NCBI GenBank assembly: GCA_028704385.1
Contig: JAQVLA010000001.1
Span: 285,923-349,922, forward strand
Origin: Bacteroidales bacterium
GTDB lineage: Bacteria; Bacteroidota; Bacteroidia; Bacteroidales; F082
Direction: 5' to 3'
DNA: 64,000 nt
Shown here: in pieces, positions 42,105 through 53,845 of the stretch
How the letters are laid out: each line of letters begins with the position of its first letter
Numbering within the stretch: the stretch's first letter is position 1
Translations under genes and position numbers: made by a program
The notes under the pieces: generated by a model
Seen by the model: the letters and a program-made list of their open reading frames with translations, nothing else
What the model was told of the DNA's origin: nothing
Databases searched by the model: none

Positions 42105-43460
42105 TTAGTCGTTTTTCCAGTTATAATCAAATTCACAATCCAAGAAATTCTCATTGATTCGCACATAGGCAGAACTTGATTTTTCTCTGATCCAATTGTC
42201 CACTGCTTCCTGTTTCTTTTTTTGTAATGCCCAGGCCTGAATGCGATTGTAATCATCACGCAGATTAGCCTTATGTGGCGTTGTTTTTCTTTTGAGCATC
42301 AGCAGACGATAGGCATCTTTGCCTTCCTCGGTGATCATGGGTACGGGATCGCTCAGTTCGCCAGGCTGCAGTTTGTCAATCACAAACGAAACCTGCTGAT
42401 CCAAATTGTCTGCATCAAAAAGTGTGCTGCCCGTATAGGGATTCAGGAGCAATCCATTTTTGCCCTTGGCTTCATCATCGCTGTATTTTTCCACTGCTTC
42501 TTCAAAAGTCAGCTCAGCATTTCGGATTTGTATGGCAATGGTATCCAATTCGTTCTTGGCTTTTTCGAGAGCAAGCGGCGATACTTTTGCCATAAGCAGG
42601 ATATGCCTGACGTTCACATATTCTCCACGACGTTCGATCATCTGAATGATATGAAAACCCGCCTCTGTTTCAACGATTTCAGAAATTTCTCCATCTTTCA
42701 GGCTAAAGGCAACCGCTTCAAATTCGGGATATAACTCACCACGGCCGTAAAAACCCAGCTCGCCTCCTTTGCGGGCTGATCCCGGATCTTCTGAATACAA
42801 CACTGCCAGGGTAGAAAAACGCTCTCCTGCCAGGATACGTTTGCGCAGTTCGAAAAGCCTTTCCTTCACTTTGAGTTTTTCGTCAATACTGATGGGGGGT
42901 TTTTTAACTATCTGGGCGATTTCGTATTCGGTATTTACCATCGGGATGCTGTCGGATGGCATGGTGCGATAATAGTTTTTGATTTCAGAAGGCGTAACTT
43001 CCACTTTGTTCATAATGCCGTTTTGTACTTCCTGTACAAGCATCTGGTCTTTTACAAGACGACGTAGCTCGTTTTTAATTTCGTTGATGCTTTTGTTATA
43101 ATAAGCCTCAAGCTTGTCCTGCGAGCCCAGCTCGTTGATAAAATAGCGTAATCGTCTTTCCATTTCCTGATTTACCTGGTCATCAGTTACTTCCACGCTA
43201 TCAATCTCGGCCTGGTTGAGCATTAATTTTTGGAACAGTAAATCTTCGAGTATCTGGCAGCGGATGGTTTCGGCACTACCGCTAATGCCGCGCTGCAGCC
43301 GGTATTGAATGTATTGGTTTTCGATATCGGACTGCAGGATCACATTTTTACCAACTACTGCAGCCACCTGATCGATCACCTGTTTTTGCTGTGCTTTGGT
43401 CTGAAGCGTAAAAAGCATAACCAAAATGGCGAAAGCAGGTATTATTTTTTTGAGTATCAT
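42105..43460 (-). CDS. SurA-like periplasmic peptidyl-prolyl isomerase
   Basis: Secreted chaperone-isomerase of 451 residues. It has a signal peptide (1-24, ending QTKAQ) and a SurA N-domain (about 25-170: IDQVAAVVGKNVILQSDIEN). Two parvulin-like domains follow: about 175-280, with FSTLAVLYSEDPGSARKGGE and LGFYGRGELYPEFEAVAFSL, and 283-390, with VRHILLMAK and FEEAVEKYSDDEAKGKNG. A C-terminal helix comes last. It is likely to help outer-membrane protein folding alongside BamA. It lies 107 bp after the lipoprotein chaperone gene and 15 bp ahead of moxR. Confidence 0.92.
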   Translation of the reverse strand: MILKKIIPAFAILVMLFTLQTKAQQKQVIDQVAAVVGKNVILQSDIENQYIQYRLQRGISGSAETIRCQILEDLLFQKLMLNQAEIDSVEVTDDQVNQEMERRLRYFINELGSQDKLEAYYNKSINEIKNELRRLVKDQMLVQEVQNGIMNKVEVTPSEIKNYYRTMPSDSIPMVNTEYEIAQIVKKPPISIDEKLKVKERLFELRKRILAGERFSTLAVLYSEDPGSARKGGELGFYGRGELYPEFEAVAFSLKDGEISEIVETEAGFHIIQMIERRGEYVNVRHILLMAKVSPLALEKAKNELDTIAIQIRNAELTFEEAVEKYSDDEAKGKNGLLLNPYTGSTLFDADNLDQQVSFVIDKLQPGELSDPVPMITEEGKDAYRLLMLKRKTTPHKANLRDDYNRIQAWALQKKKQEAVDNWIREKSSSAYVRINENFLDCEFDYNWKND

Positions 43461-43567
43461 ATCGTATGTCTTTAGTAATTTTTTTGTTTTGAGTAAACCG
43501 TTTTTCCAAATGACTTATTGCATCATGAAGTTAGCGGTGATTTAAAAACTAATCGTATTTTTTCGAT

Positions 43568-44407
43568 TTAATAAATTTCAAAAGCTTTTTGCCGTAATGC
43601 CTGCTCATAAAGTCCGTTTTGGGTCTCGCGCAGTAATTTTTGTCTTCTTTGGTTGAGTAGAATATTTCTGATGTTTTCGTACTCAATTTCAAGGGGTGAC
43701 GTACTTTCGCTAAGCAGATAATCCTCAACCCGGAGTAAATAACTAAACGGAGGATCATCAATTTCAACGTATTGTTTACTTTTAAGAAATGCCTCCTGGT
43801 TGAGCACTTCGAGCGGTACCTGCATGATCAGATCATCAAAGCGAATCCAGTTTAATGTATCGTTATAATAGGAAAGTGCATGACTGGAGGCCAGCAGGTC
43901 GAGCGAATCAAGTAATAAGGTATCGGGATCAGCCAAAAATTCTTTGAAAGCGGGTTTCATTTCCGAATCAATGGGTAAAATAACATAGATCGCTTTCACG
44001 AGATTATGACGCAGTTCAAAATTCTGTTTGTTATTATCGTAATAGGCAGCTATTTCTGTATCAGTGACTAATGTGTCAAGCTTTTCTTTGATAAGCTCTG
44101 TTTCGTAGGTATAGATAAGCAGAGAGATTCGATAATCTTCAAGTTTTTTGCGAAACTCGGTTTGTGCTGCTGTCAGGTTTTTTTCAGCCTGACGGATCAG
44201 TAATTGTTTTCGGATCCAGTTGTCAATAAATCGTTTTACAAGCATGATGCTGTCAGGTTTTGAAATCCCTGCTGTCACCAGACCTTCCAGATCAGCTTCG
44301 TAGAGGTAGTTGCCATATACCCTGGCAACTACCTCACCTTTGCCTGATTCGTTGACGGAGGTGCATGAAGCAAGAAATGCAAAAACAACTAATAGCAGCA
44401 GCCTCAT
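43568..44407 (-). CDS. SurA-N-like chaperone lipoprotein without PPIase domain
   Basis: Lipoprotein of about 279 residues: lipobox FLASC gives acylated Cys15. A SurA-like N-domain follows (VVARVYGNYLYEADLEGL, FIDNWIRKQLLIRQAEKNL), then helical sequence to the end. I see no parvulin motifs (no HILL, no DPGS-x-GG), so it would be a chaperone without isomerase activity. The apparent reading from 44410 starts with TTG; the ATG at 44407 shares one base with the stop of the upstream PpiD-like gene (TGATG), so translation is coupled. Confidence 0.78.
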   Translation of the reverse strand: MRLLLLVVFAFLASCTSVNESGKGEVVARVYGNYLYEADLEGLVTAGISKPDSIMLVKRFIDNWIRKQLLIRQAEKNLTAAQTEFRKKLEDYRISLLIYTYETELIKEKLDTLVTDTEIAAYYDNNKQNFELRHNLVKAIYVILPIDSEMKPAFKEFLADPDTLLLDSLDLLASSHALSYYNDTLNWIRFDDLIMQVPLEVLNQEAFLKSKQYVEIDDPPFSYLLRVEDYLLSESTSPLEIEYENIRNILLNQRRQKLLRETQNGLYEQALRQKAFEIY

Positions 44408-46413
44408 CAATAGTTTGATTTAACTTTTTCAAATATTTTTTGATCCACGCTTACAGGATATTTTTCGCGCAGGCGTTTGACCCATTGTTTCTCCAGCTCT
44501 GTTTGGTATTCGGAAGTGATTATTCCGCGTGCTTCATCCAGGGCTTTGGGCTCGGGAGTAATAATCTTATGAATCCTCACAAAAACACTACCTTTATCAA
44601 CATTGGTTTTCAGCTCATCCGAAAGGCCTGGTTCCCATTTTGTCATGTCCACAAAGTTGTTGTCCCCTTTTTCGAATTTACCTGTTTTAATCCTTACCGA
44701 GCGGATGCTGTCCTGATCAAGTTTTTGCAGCAATGCTTCGTCAGATATGTCAGTTTGAAGCATTTCCTTAACACGGGCGACATCTTCATCTTTTGTAATC
44801 ATATAAACGGTAGCGTCCGCTCTTTCGCCCCACATATAATTGTTTTTGTGGGTTTCGTAGAAAGCTGCCAGCCCGGTGCTGTCTTTCACGGCTTTTGACC
44901 AGACTTCTTTGTCCATCAGATCAAAAAGCAGAATGCCATCGCGATATTCTTCCATGAGGGCGGCAAATTCGGGGTATTTCTTTTCAAGTTGACTGTCCTC
45001 ATATTCCAGACAGCTATGATCAGCAAATTGCGCAAACAGCTGACGTGCATACTGGGCTGCATTCAGGTTGTCCTGTTTACTTTGTTTTGTTTTAATAAAT
45101 TCAATGAAGTGTGTATTGGTAAAGTTTTGTTTACCCAATTTGAAGAGACTGTTGTCGTTTTTCAAATCTTCTGGAGCCTCCCATTTGCCACTCACAAAGG
45201 TGCTGTCGAGCTGGCTGATAAAGCTTAACATATTGGCTTCATTAGCCTTGAATCCGTTTTCTTTTTTTATCTGGGAAATCACTGCCTGCTCTGATTTCCT
45301 GGCACGACTATCCTTGGAAAGCCTTTCGCTCAATTTTGGTTTTTCAACTTCAAAACTGCCGGGTGCTTCTGTTCCGATCAATTTGATGATATGATAGCCA
45401 TAAACGGTTCTAACCGGTGCTGAAATCTCATCTACTTCGAGGGATTTTACTGTTTCAACAAATTCGGGTACGATGCGGTTTACCGTAAATTTACTCAGTT
45501 TGCCGTCGCGTTGTGCCGAGCCACGATCTTCAGAGTAAGCTTTCACCGCTTCTTCGAATTTCATGCCCCCCTGTATTTCTTCGTAGATACGTTGAATGCG
45601 TTCTGATTTTTCCTTGTCGAGCGAGTCGGGTGCGTTCACCGGAATGCTGAGATAGATATGGGCAACTTCGATTGTGCCGAGGGCAGGACTGCGCTCAGCA
45701 ACTTTGATCAGATGATAGCCGAAATCGGAACGTACAGGCATCGAAACCTCATCCACAGGAGTATTGTAAGCACCATTTTCGAAGGGATAAACCATGTCAA
45801 AAACAGAGAAGTACCCCAGATCGCCTTTGTTGCCCGGCCTGAAGGATTGTTTGCCGGGAATCTCTTCACGATCGCGTGTCGAAGGGTCTTCGGAAGCTTC
45901 AACAGCAACTAGTGCAAAATCTTCACCTGCGAGGATCCGCTTTCTGAGGTCCATTGCTTTTTGATACACTTTGAGGGTGTCTTCGGGCAAGGCATTCTTA
46001 TCCAGACGTAACAGGATATGACTGGCTCTAACGTCCTGAAGTTTCCTGTCGTAAGCCTCCTGCAAAAGAGCCTCGCTTACTTTTTCGTTTGTAAAATACG
46101 GCTTTGCCAATTGTTTGCGATAACCTTCCAGCTCTTCGATAAAAGCTTTGGCAGTGTCCATTTTTAGACTTTCTGCTTCTTTAACCTTGAGCTTGAAATT
46201 GATATACAGCTCAAGATATTCTTCCAGGGATTTTTTATCAATCACCTGATTATTGACATTGTTCTTGCCATAAACATCCATGAATTCTTTTACTGTAACC
46301 GGCTCATCGGCAATGGTCATCAGTACTTTTTTATCAAGTTTGTTTTGAGCCTGCAACAGGAATGCTGATCCCATCAAAAGGCTTAAAAAAAAGATGCGCA
46401 TTGTTGTTCTCAT
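44407..46413 (-). CDS. PpiC/PpiD-like peptidyl-prolyl isomerase, two parvulin domains
   Basis: Secreted foldase of 668 residues with a signal peptide (1-22, ending FLLQAQ). An N-domain (about 23-120) precedes two tandem parvulin domains (about 125-235, VRASHILLRLD and FGYHLIKVAERS; and about 243-345, VAHIYLSIPV and YGYHIIKLIG). A long helical C-terminal region (about 350-668) follows, of unknown role. It is the first of three related chaperone genes, 34 bp after guaB, and the unit continues to tolC. It probably assists outer-membrane and exported proteins. Confidence 0.9.
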   Translation of the reverse strand: MRTTMRIFFLSLLMGSAFLLQAQNKLDKKVLMTIADEPVTVKEFMDVYGKNNVNNQVIDKKSLEEYLELYINFKLKVKEAESLKMDTAKAFIEELEGYRKQLAKPYFTNEKVSEALLQEAYDRKLQDVRASHILLRLDKNALPEDTLKVYQKAMDLRKRILAGEDFALVAVEASEDPSTRDREEIPGKQSFRPGNKGDLGYFSVFDMVYPFENGAYNTPVDEVSMPVRSDFGYHLIKVAERSPALGTIEVAHIYLSIPVNAPDSLDKEKSERIQRIYEEIQGGMKFEEAVKAYSEDRGSAQRDGKLSKFTVNRIVPEFVETVKSLEVDEISAPVRTVYGYHIIKLIGTEAPGSFEVEKPKLSERLSKDSRARKSEQAVISQIKKENGFKANEANMLSFISQLDSTFVSGKWEAPEDLKNDNSLFKLGKQNFTNTHFIEFIKTKQSKQDNLNAAQYARQLFAQFADHSCLEYEDSQLEKKYPEFAALMEEYRDGILLFDLMDKEVWSKAVKDSTGLAAFYETHKNNYMWGERADATVYMITKDEDVARVKEMLQTDISDEALLQKLDQDSIRSVRIKTGKFEKGDNNFVDMTKWEPGLSDELKTNVDKGSVFVRIHKIITPEPKALDEARGIITSEYQTELEKQWVKRLREKYPVSVDQKIFEKVKSNY

Positions 46414-46447
46414 ATCTTATCGATGGATTTTATTTGGTTAACAATTA

Positions 46448-47935
<1,488 letters not shown>

Positions 47936-47948
47936 TTATTAGAGTGGT

Positions 47949-47957
47949 GCAAATGTA
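47949..47957 (-). promoter_or_regulatory. -7 promoter box for guaB and the unit downstream
   Basis: The minus strand reads TACATTTGC, a perfect TAnnTTTGC, 25 bp before the guaB ATG. It may drive nine genes down to tolC, since no strong terminator was seen between them. Confidence 0.5.
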
Positions 47958-48212
47958 TTAAAATTCACCAATTAAGCAGACAATCGACCCCTGGCATTTC
48001 ATCTGTTTTTAGAGGAAGCACTTGCTTGTTTTACAAAATTCACAGCAATTCAACTTTTAAGTTTAAATGCCTAATTATTAGGTGAGTAAGTGGGGAGATC
48101 CTAAATGTGGAAACCAGAATTGTAGCAGGCCGAAATTTAAACCGTGGAAAAGAATGGGAAACCGAAATGGTTTTTTAACATTTTTTAATGACTAAACAAG
48201 TCGTGAACTACC

Positions 48213-49379
48213 TCAGTTTTTAACTTTTGCGTTCAAAGTAATTACTACTACTTCGGGGCGGTTACCGATACGCACCGGAGGCCCCCATGTGCCAATACCA
48301 CTGGAAACATAGGCATGCATCTGCCCGAATTGTTTGTAACCCCAACTCAGGGGGAACATGCTCTGGGTGATGTAATTAAAGGGCCACAGTTGTCCGTGAT
48401 GGGTATGGCCGCTCAGGATGAGGTCGGTGTTTTGCTCTTGTGCTTCTTTATATGCACGGGGTTGGTGATCTAGCACAATCCGCACATCTCCGGAAGGAAT
48501 ATTTTTTGTGATTTCGGCCAGTGATTTACGTTTTTCGCCAGCAAAGCGGTCACTCTCTATATCGTTACGACCAATTACCCAAAGTCCTGGAATGATTTCA
48601 ACTGTAGTGTCGCGCAGCACGATGATATCATGTTTACTGAGATAGTCTACCGCAGCATCAGCACCGCCAATATATTCATGGTTGCCCGTTGAGGCATAAA
48701 CACCCAGTGGTGCATTGAGTTTGCCAAACAGGGCTCCCAGATTTTGCCTGATCACCGGATCCAGGTCTTCGTCAACCAGATCGCCGGGGATCATAATCAC
48801 ATCCGGCTCAACCGAGTTAAGATGTTCGATAATACTGCTCAGTCTTTTAGTCGAAATCACTGTTCCCAGGTGAATATCAGATACCATGGCAATGCGAATC
48901 TGATCCATCTGCGGGAGTTTTTTATTCAGGTTGATGGTAAGCTGCTCGGTACGTGGAAGCAGCGCATTGAGATGTCCGGCAAAAACCAGCAGGAATACCG
49001 TTGTGGCTATGCCAATGGTAAAAAAGTAAGGTCTGTCAAGTAATGCCTGAGGGATTATTTTATCAAAAAAGGGTGTAAAATGATTTACCATCCGCAAGAG
49101 GTCGAAAGCAATCACTGCCATAAGCAGATAAACCATAGCAGCCAGCCAAAAGGCACCTGCCCATGTAATTAAATCACTTAAATGCGAAAGGTAGATTTTT
49201 TCGAGTATGCGGCCAAGCGGATAACTGATGACCAGGAACCAAAAAGCCAATATAAATACACGTCTCAGACCGGTTCCAGGCTCAAAACTCATTAGTCCGC
49301 GGCTGAAGATATACCAGTTTATTAATCCATAAACTGTGAGTACGATACTGAAAAAGATAAAAAACTGCACTTGACGCAT
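48213..49379 (-). CDS. Membrane-anchored metallophosphoesterase
   Basis: Calcineurin-like phosphoesterase of 388 residues with four or so N-terminal membrane helices (about 8-145). The C-terminal phosphoesterase domain has the full set of metal ligands: AMVSDIHLGTVIS, IMIPGDLVDED, ASTGNHEYIGG, VRIVLDHQP and LILSGHTHHGQLWPF. It resembles the YkuE/YaeI type, which cleaves lipid-linked phosphodiesters such as UDP-sugar lipids in some bacteria; the substrate here is unknown. It lies 85 bp upstream-to-downstream after valS and is possibly co-transcribed with it. Confidence 0.9.
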   Translation of the reverse strand: MRQVQFFIFFSIVLTVYGLINWYIFSRGLMSFEPGTGLRRVFILAFWFLVISYPLGRILEKIYLSHLSDLITWAGAFWLAAMVYLLMAVIAFDLLRMVNHFTPFFDKIIPQALLDRPYFFTIGIATTVFLLVFAGHLNALLPRTEQLTINLNKKLPQMDQIRIAMVSDIHLGTVISTKRLSSIIEHLNSVEPDVIMIPGDLVDEDLDPVIRQNLGALFGKLNAPLGVYASTGNHEYIGGADAAVDYLSKHDIIVLRDTTVEIIPGLWVIGRNDIESDRFAGEKRKSLAEITKNIPSGDVRIVLDHQPRAYKEAQEQNTDLILSGHTHHGQLWPFNYITQSMFPLSWGYKQFGQMHAYVSSGIGTWGPPVRIGNRPEVVVITLNAKVKN

Positions 49380-49464
49380 TAAGTTTTGATTAGCAGTAAA
49401 ACCAGAGTTTTAGCCTTATGTTCAGGTAATCACAAGGTTTAACATAATTTAGGTTTTACATTTT

Positions 49465-52098
49465 TCAGGTTAAGGACTTCAACTGTTGTTCAATCACTTT
49501 GATACGAGCCTCAGCATCTGCCTGTTTCTGACGTTCGCGAATTACCACCTGTTCGGGAGCCCCGCTCACAAAACGTTCGTTGCTCAACTTTTTTTCAACC
49601 GAAATCAGGAAGCCACGTGTATAATTGAGTTCCTCAGTCAGTTTTATATACTCCTCCTCCGGATCGATGGCATCAATTAATGGTACAAATACCTCAGTAG
49701 ATTTGATAACGAATCCAAAAGCACCTTCTGGAGGAGTGTGGGTCAGGTTGATCTGACTCAGGTTACAGAGTTTTGCTATAACGTTTTGGAAACGAGTATT
49801 ATAATCTCCGTTTTTATCAACGATATGCACTTCAAGGGCATCACGGAATGGAATATTTTTTGAGGCTCTGAGTTTGCGGATACCGTTGATGAGTTCGGCA
49901 GTGAAATCGAAATCGGACAGCAGTTTATCATCAATGGTGTTTGATACAGGCATAGGTGCAATTATCAGATCCTCACCATTTGACCTTTTACGCAGCAGAT
50001 GCCATATTTCTTCGGTGATAAAAGGCATAAAAGGATGCAAAAGCTTCATCAGGTCTTCAAAGAATTCCAGGGTAGCTTCGAGGGTTTGCGTATCGATGGG
50101 TTGTCCCTGCTGAGGCTTCACCATTTCGAGGTACCAGGAGCAGAAATCGTCCCAGGTAAGTTTGTAGGCTGCCATAAGTGCTTCTGACAAGCGGTATTTG
50201 CTGAAGTGATCTTCAATCTGAATGAGCGTTTGGTTGAGCCGTGCTCTGAACCAGTCTACCGCCAGGGCAGCTGTTTCATCCTGATCAAGTTGGCTGTCTG
50301 ACTGCCATCCTTTTACCAGGCGCATGGCATTCCAGATTTTATTATTGAAGTTACGTCCCTGTTCGCAGAGTGCTTCATCAAAGGGTAGGTCGTTGCCGGC
50401 AGGCGAGGTGAGCAACATGCCCACACGCACCCCATCAGCACCATAAGTGTTCATCAGCTCGATAGGATCGGGTGAATTGCCGAGACTTTTCGACATTTTC
50501 CGTCCCAGCTTGTCACGTACAATACCAGTAAGATAAACCGCTTTAAAGGGCTTTTCATTTTGCCATTCGTAGCCTGCCATGATCATGCGTGCCACCCAAA
50601 AAAAGAGTATTTCTGGTGCTGTAACCAAATCATTGGTAGGGTAGTAATATTTGATGTCAGGATTATCAGGATTGCGAATGCCATCGAAGACGGAGATTGG
50701 CCATAGCCAGCTGGAAAACCAGGTGTCGAGCACATCATCTTCCTGATGCAACTCGGTTAATTGCATAGTGGCATTTCCGGTTTTTATTCTTGCAGCTTTC
50801 AGGGCGTCATTTTCGTTCATGGCAACTACAAAATCCTGCATCCCATCGCCATAATACCAGGCCGGGATACGATGTCCCCACCAGAGCTGACGCGAGATAT
50901 TCCAGTCGCGAACGTTTTCCATCCAATGACGGTAAGTGTTTTTAAACTTTTCGGGTACCAATAATATCGCATCTTCCATCACGGCTTTCAGGGCTGGTTC
51001 AGCCAGTTTTTCCATCGCCAGGAACCATTGATAAGAAAGGCGTGGCTCTATCACCGATCCGGTTCGTTCTGAAGTGCCTACTTTGTTTTGGTAATCTTCT
51101 GTCTTTATGAGATTTCCAAGGCTATCCAGTTCTTTAACGATGGCTTTTCGGCAGGCAAAACGATCCAAGCCTTTGTAGTGCAGGCCATGCTCGTTGAGGG
51201 TAGCATCTTCGTTGAAGATATCGATAAATTCGAGCTGATATTTGTCGCCAAGCATTTTATCGTTGGGGTCATGTGCCGGTGTGATTTTGAGGCATCCCGT
51301 TCCGAATTCACGATCTACATATTCGTCAGCGATGAGTGGGATACTTCGATTTGCGATGGGAACGATCACGCGCTTGCCTTTCAGGTGCTGGAAACGTTCG
51401 TCTTCGGGGTGATAGCACACGGCAGTATCACCTAAGATCGTTTCGGGACGGGTGGTGGCAATTGTTACGTAATCATCCTCGCCTTCAATTTGATAGCGCA
51501 GGTAATACAGCTTGCCCTGCGACTCTTTGTAAATCACTTCTTCATCCGAAACGGTGGTTTTGGCTTCGGGATCCCAGTTTACCATGCGGTAGCCCCGATA
51601 GATGAGGCCTTTGTTATATAGGTCAACAAAAACCTGAAGCACAGATTCTGACATATCCTCGTCCATGGTAAATTTGGTGCGTTTCCAGTCGCAGCTGGCG
51701 CCCAGCTTTTTGAGCTGTTCGAGGATGATGCCCCCATGTTTGTGGGTCCATTCCCAGGCATGTTCGAGGAAAGCCTCGCGGCTAAGCTCGTTTTTTTGAA
51801 TTCCCTGTTCTTTAAGTTTATTCACCACTTTGGCTTCGGTGGCAATGGAGGCATGGTCGGTACCCGGAACCCAAAGAGCATTTTTGCCCTTCATGCGTGC
51901 ACGACGGATCAGCACATCCTGAATGGTATTGTTGAGCATATGCCCCATATGCAGCACACCCGTTACGTTTGGTGGAGGAATGACTATAACGTAAGGCTCG
52001 CGTTCATCAGGTTCGGAATGAAAGTAGCCTTTTTTCATCCAATGGGCATACCATTTGTCTTCGGTTGTTGCAGGATTATATTTGCTGCTGATCTCCAT
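49465..52098 (-). CDS. valS: Valyl-tRNA synthetase
   Basis: Class I aminoacyl-tRNA synthetase for valine, 877 residues. It shows the HIGH-type motif [20 protein letters not shown] (about 41-60), editing-domain segments such as [20 protein letters not shown], the [12 protein letters not shown] motif (about 530), the anticodon-binding helix bundle, and a C-terminal coiled-coil arm (about 805-877, [20 protein letters not shown]). A perfect -7 box is 30 bp upstream. Motif spacing and length match the bacterial family. Confidence 0.98.
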   Translation of the reverse strand: MEISSKYNPATTEDKWYAHWMKKGYFHSEPDEREPYVIVIPPPNVTGVLHMGHMLNNTIQDVLIRRARMKGKNALWVPGTDHASIATEAKVVNKLKEQGIQKNELSREAFLEHAWEWTHKHGGIILEQLKKLGASCDWKRTKFTMDEDMSESVLQVFVDLYNKGLIYRGYRMVNWDPEAKTTVSDEEVIYKESQGKLYYLRYQIEGEDDYVTIATTRPETILGDTAVCYHPEDERFQHLKGKRVIVPIANRSIPLIADEYVDREFGTGCLKITPAHDPNDKMLGDKYQLEFIDIFNEDATLNEHGLHYKGLDRFACRKAIVKELDSLGNLIKTEDYQNKVGTSERTGSVIEPRLSYQWFLAMEKLAEPALKAVMEDAILLVPEKFKNTYRHWMENVRDWNISRQLWWGHRIPAWYYGDGMQDFVVAMNENDALKAARIKTGNATMQLTELHQEDDVLDTWFSSWLWPISVFDGIRNPDNPDIKYYYPTNDLVTAPEILFFWVARMIMAGYEWQNEKPFKAVYLTGIVRDKLGRKMSKSLGNSPDPIELMNTYGADGVRVGMLLTSPAGNDLPFDEALCEQGRNFNNKIWNAMRLVKGWQSDSQLDQDETAALAVDWFRARLNQTLIQIEDHFSKYRLSEALMAAYKLTWDDFCSWYLEMVKPQQGQPIDTQTLEATLEFFEDLMKLLHPFMPFITEEIWHLLRKRSNGEDLIIAPMPVSNTIDDKLLSDFDFTAELINGIRKLRASKNIPFRDALEVHIVDKNGDYNTRFQNVIAKLCNLSQINLTHTPPEGAFGFVIKSTEVFVPLIDAIDPEEEYIKLTEELNYTRGFLISVEKKLSNERFVSGAPEQVVIRERQKQADAEARIKVIEQQLKSLT

Positions 52099-52127
52099 GT
52101 GTTTAACTGTTATTTATAATTGAAGGT

Positions 52128-52136
52128 GCAAAATTA
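52128..52136 (-). promoter_or_regulatory. -7 promoter box for valS
   Basis: The minus strand reads TAATTTTGC, a perfect TAnnTTTGC, 30 bp before the valS ATG. Confidence 0.5.
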
Positions 52137-52469
52137 GGAAAATTTATGCACGAAGAAGTAGAAATGATAGAGGGTTCAGCAAAAGCTGTCAACTTGAAAG
52201 CTTGTAAAATTTTACCTTTGGTAAACAATTTGGACAATTTCTACTTCCAATTTAAGCACCTAAAATTTAAGCACAAAATTGGATTTATAGGGATTTATTT
52301 TCTGACAGAATATTTGATTTTTAATGAGCTCTGTATAAACTATTTGAAGCTAAATGGAGTCACTTAATATTGTATCTGAAAAATCAATTGTATCAATTTA
52401 TGGCTCATATTAATCAAATTGTTGACTTGAGTAGAAAAACCCTTTGAATGAAAATTCATCCGCTAAAAG

Positions 52470-52505
52470 AATAGAAAAGCAGGATGAAGGTTAACATCCT
52501 GCTTT
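52470..52505 (-). terminator. Intrinsic terminator after the GH17 lipoprotein gene
   Basis: AAAGCAGGATG pairs perfectly with CATCCTGCTTT around an eight-base loop. On the minus strand the stem is followed by a T-rich tail. It lies just past the GH17 stop codon. Confidence 0.85.
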
Positions 52506-52526
52506 CATTGTGATTTTAAAGCTTCC

Positions 52527-53588
52527 TTAATTCAAAGCGGGAATGGGAAACTTGGGTGTTTGTTTGCCGTTTTTTTCATACAGGCCCCAGGAAGGCCCAA
52601 CACCATTTGGTTCGTTGGTTTTCCAGGGTTCATCAAACATGGCAAACCAAAAGCTGTTATAAGCCTGTTTCTTGAAATTATTTCCGTTTACCCATTCCAG
52701 GGTGGCTTTAAAATTTGTTTCAGCAAATTGGACATTTTCGCGCCCTGTTGCAGTGCCATTATTGCCAACACCGGTAGGCCAGCCAATTTCGCCAATAATT
52801 ACGCCCAGCCCGAAATTGTTTTCGGCATTCGCCATGCCATGCTGATAGGACCATTCCATATTGCCATGGATGTTATCAGGTTGGCCATTGCCATAATAGG
52901 GATAAATCGTCATCAGAATTACCCTGTTGTCAGGAGTGTTTAGGTCTTTGCATTGTTGCAGAATCGGGCCACAATAGGCTTCGTTTGGATAGTTGTTTTG
53001 GCTGTCGGCACCTACACCGGTGATGCAGGACGTAATGGGAAGTTCAATTCCTTCGGCACTTAGCTTTTCCTGGGCATATTTCATATAATTAGCCACTGTA
53101 GCAGGTTCAATAAAATTAGGGCCTCTAAGGTTGGTTTCATTGCCTACAATCAGTCCTAAAACAGTATTAGGGAAAGCCTTTATTTGCTGGATTGCTTTGT
53201 TGATATCCGCTTTGGTTTGTGCTTCATTGTTGGGATAACAATGAACCCCGAGGGCAACCTCAAGCCCCTTTGAAGCTGCAACGCCAACAATTTGATCCAT
53301 GCCATCTGCTACGGTATAAGTGCGTAAAAAAGTAAAATTCCGGGCGATCAAACTCAGGTCTTCCTCCAATTGAGCTTTGCTGATCGGTGTTCCTGGAGCC
53401 TGACCATCGTAATGATAAGGGCCATAACAGATTCCCAGATATTCCTGGGCTGCTACAATATCTTTTTGGGCTTCCAGGATGGGTTGTTCGTCGTCGGCTT
53501 TACTATCTTCCTTTTTTGAGCAGGAAAAGTTAAAAAACAACATACTAATGAGAATAGCAACAAGAGAAAATCGAATGGAATTGATCAT
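52527..53588 (-). CDS. GH17-family glycoside hydrolase lipoprotein (putative beta-1,3-glucanase)
   Basis: Secreted lipoprotein of 353 residues: lipobox FNFSC gives acylated Cys23, followed by the acidic SKKEDSKADDEQ tail expected for surface export. The catalytic barrel shows GH17 hallmarks: GICYGPYHYDGQAPG, VALGVHCYPN, the acid/base Glu151 in GLIVGNETN, the nucleophile Glu267 in GEIGWPTGVGN and FWFAMFDEPWK. It is alone, with no SusC/SusD or sulfatase neighbours, so it is not part of a typical polysaccharide utilisation locus. It may cleave laminarin-type glucans; activity and substrate are predictions. Confidence 0.85.
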   Translation of the reverse strand: MINSIRFSLVAILISMLFFNFSCSKKEDSKADDEQPILEAQKDIVAAQEYLGICYGPYHYDGQAPGTPISKAQLEEDLSLIARNFTFLRTYTVADGMDQIVGVAASKGLEVALGVHCYPNNEAQTKADINKAIQQIKAFPNTVLGLIVGNETNLRGPNFIEPATVANYMKYAQEKLSAEGIELPITSCITGVGADSQNNYPNEAYCGPILQQCKDLNTPDNRVILMTIYPYYGNGQPDNIHGNMEWSYQHGMANAENNFGLGVIIGEIGWPTGVGNNGTATGRENVQFAETNFKATLEWVNGNNFKKQAYNSFWFAMFDEPWKTNEPNGVGPSWGLYEKNGKQTPKFPIPALN

Positions 53589-53730
53589 GGCTTATTAGGT
53601 TTAAGAAGAACGGTTAAAAGATTGTTTCAATGCTTATTAAGTCGTTCCAAAAAAGGTCTGGCTAGGTTCCGTCCTTTTTTAATAATGAAGTTTGATAAAG
53701 CAAATAAAACCTAAATATTTTTCCGCGAAT

Positions 53731-53772
53731 TAAAAAGATGAGATATATCAACACCTTGATATTCTCATCTTT
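53731..53772 (-). terminator. Intrinsic terminator after the acid phosphatase gene
   Basis: AAAGATGAG and ATATCAA pair with TTGATAT and CTCATCTTT, with one bulge and a four-base CACC loop. On the minus strand a T-rich tail follows. It lies in the 257-bp gap before the GH17 gene. Confidence 0.7.
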
Positions 53773-53845
53773 AACTTACCCGTTTACCGGAAAGCCGTAT
53801 TGATTTTCTATGAAAAACTTTTGTTTTACAGATTCGGAATAATCT

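Larger units (their letters stand above)
52099..52526. other. Intergenic region upstream of valS
   Basis: About 430 bp between valS and the GH17 lipoprotein gene. It holds the valS -7 box at 52128-52136 and the GH17 terminator at 52470-52505. The remainder is AT-rich with a 73-codon open reading frame on the plus strand that I do not consider a gene. Confidence 0.6.

Noticed and set aside
44989..45394. Plus-strand frames within the PpiD-like gene
   Set aside because: They have no start context or motifs, and the minus-strand foldase covers the whole region.
52146..52367. 73-codon reading frame on the plus strand in the gap upstream of valS
   Set aside because: AT-rich, no recognisable motif, low-complexity composition, and it lies in a region that also holds the valS promoter. 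No evidence of a gene.
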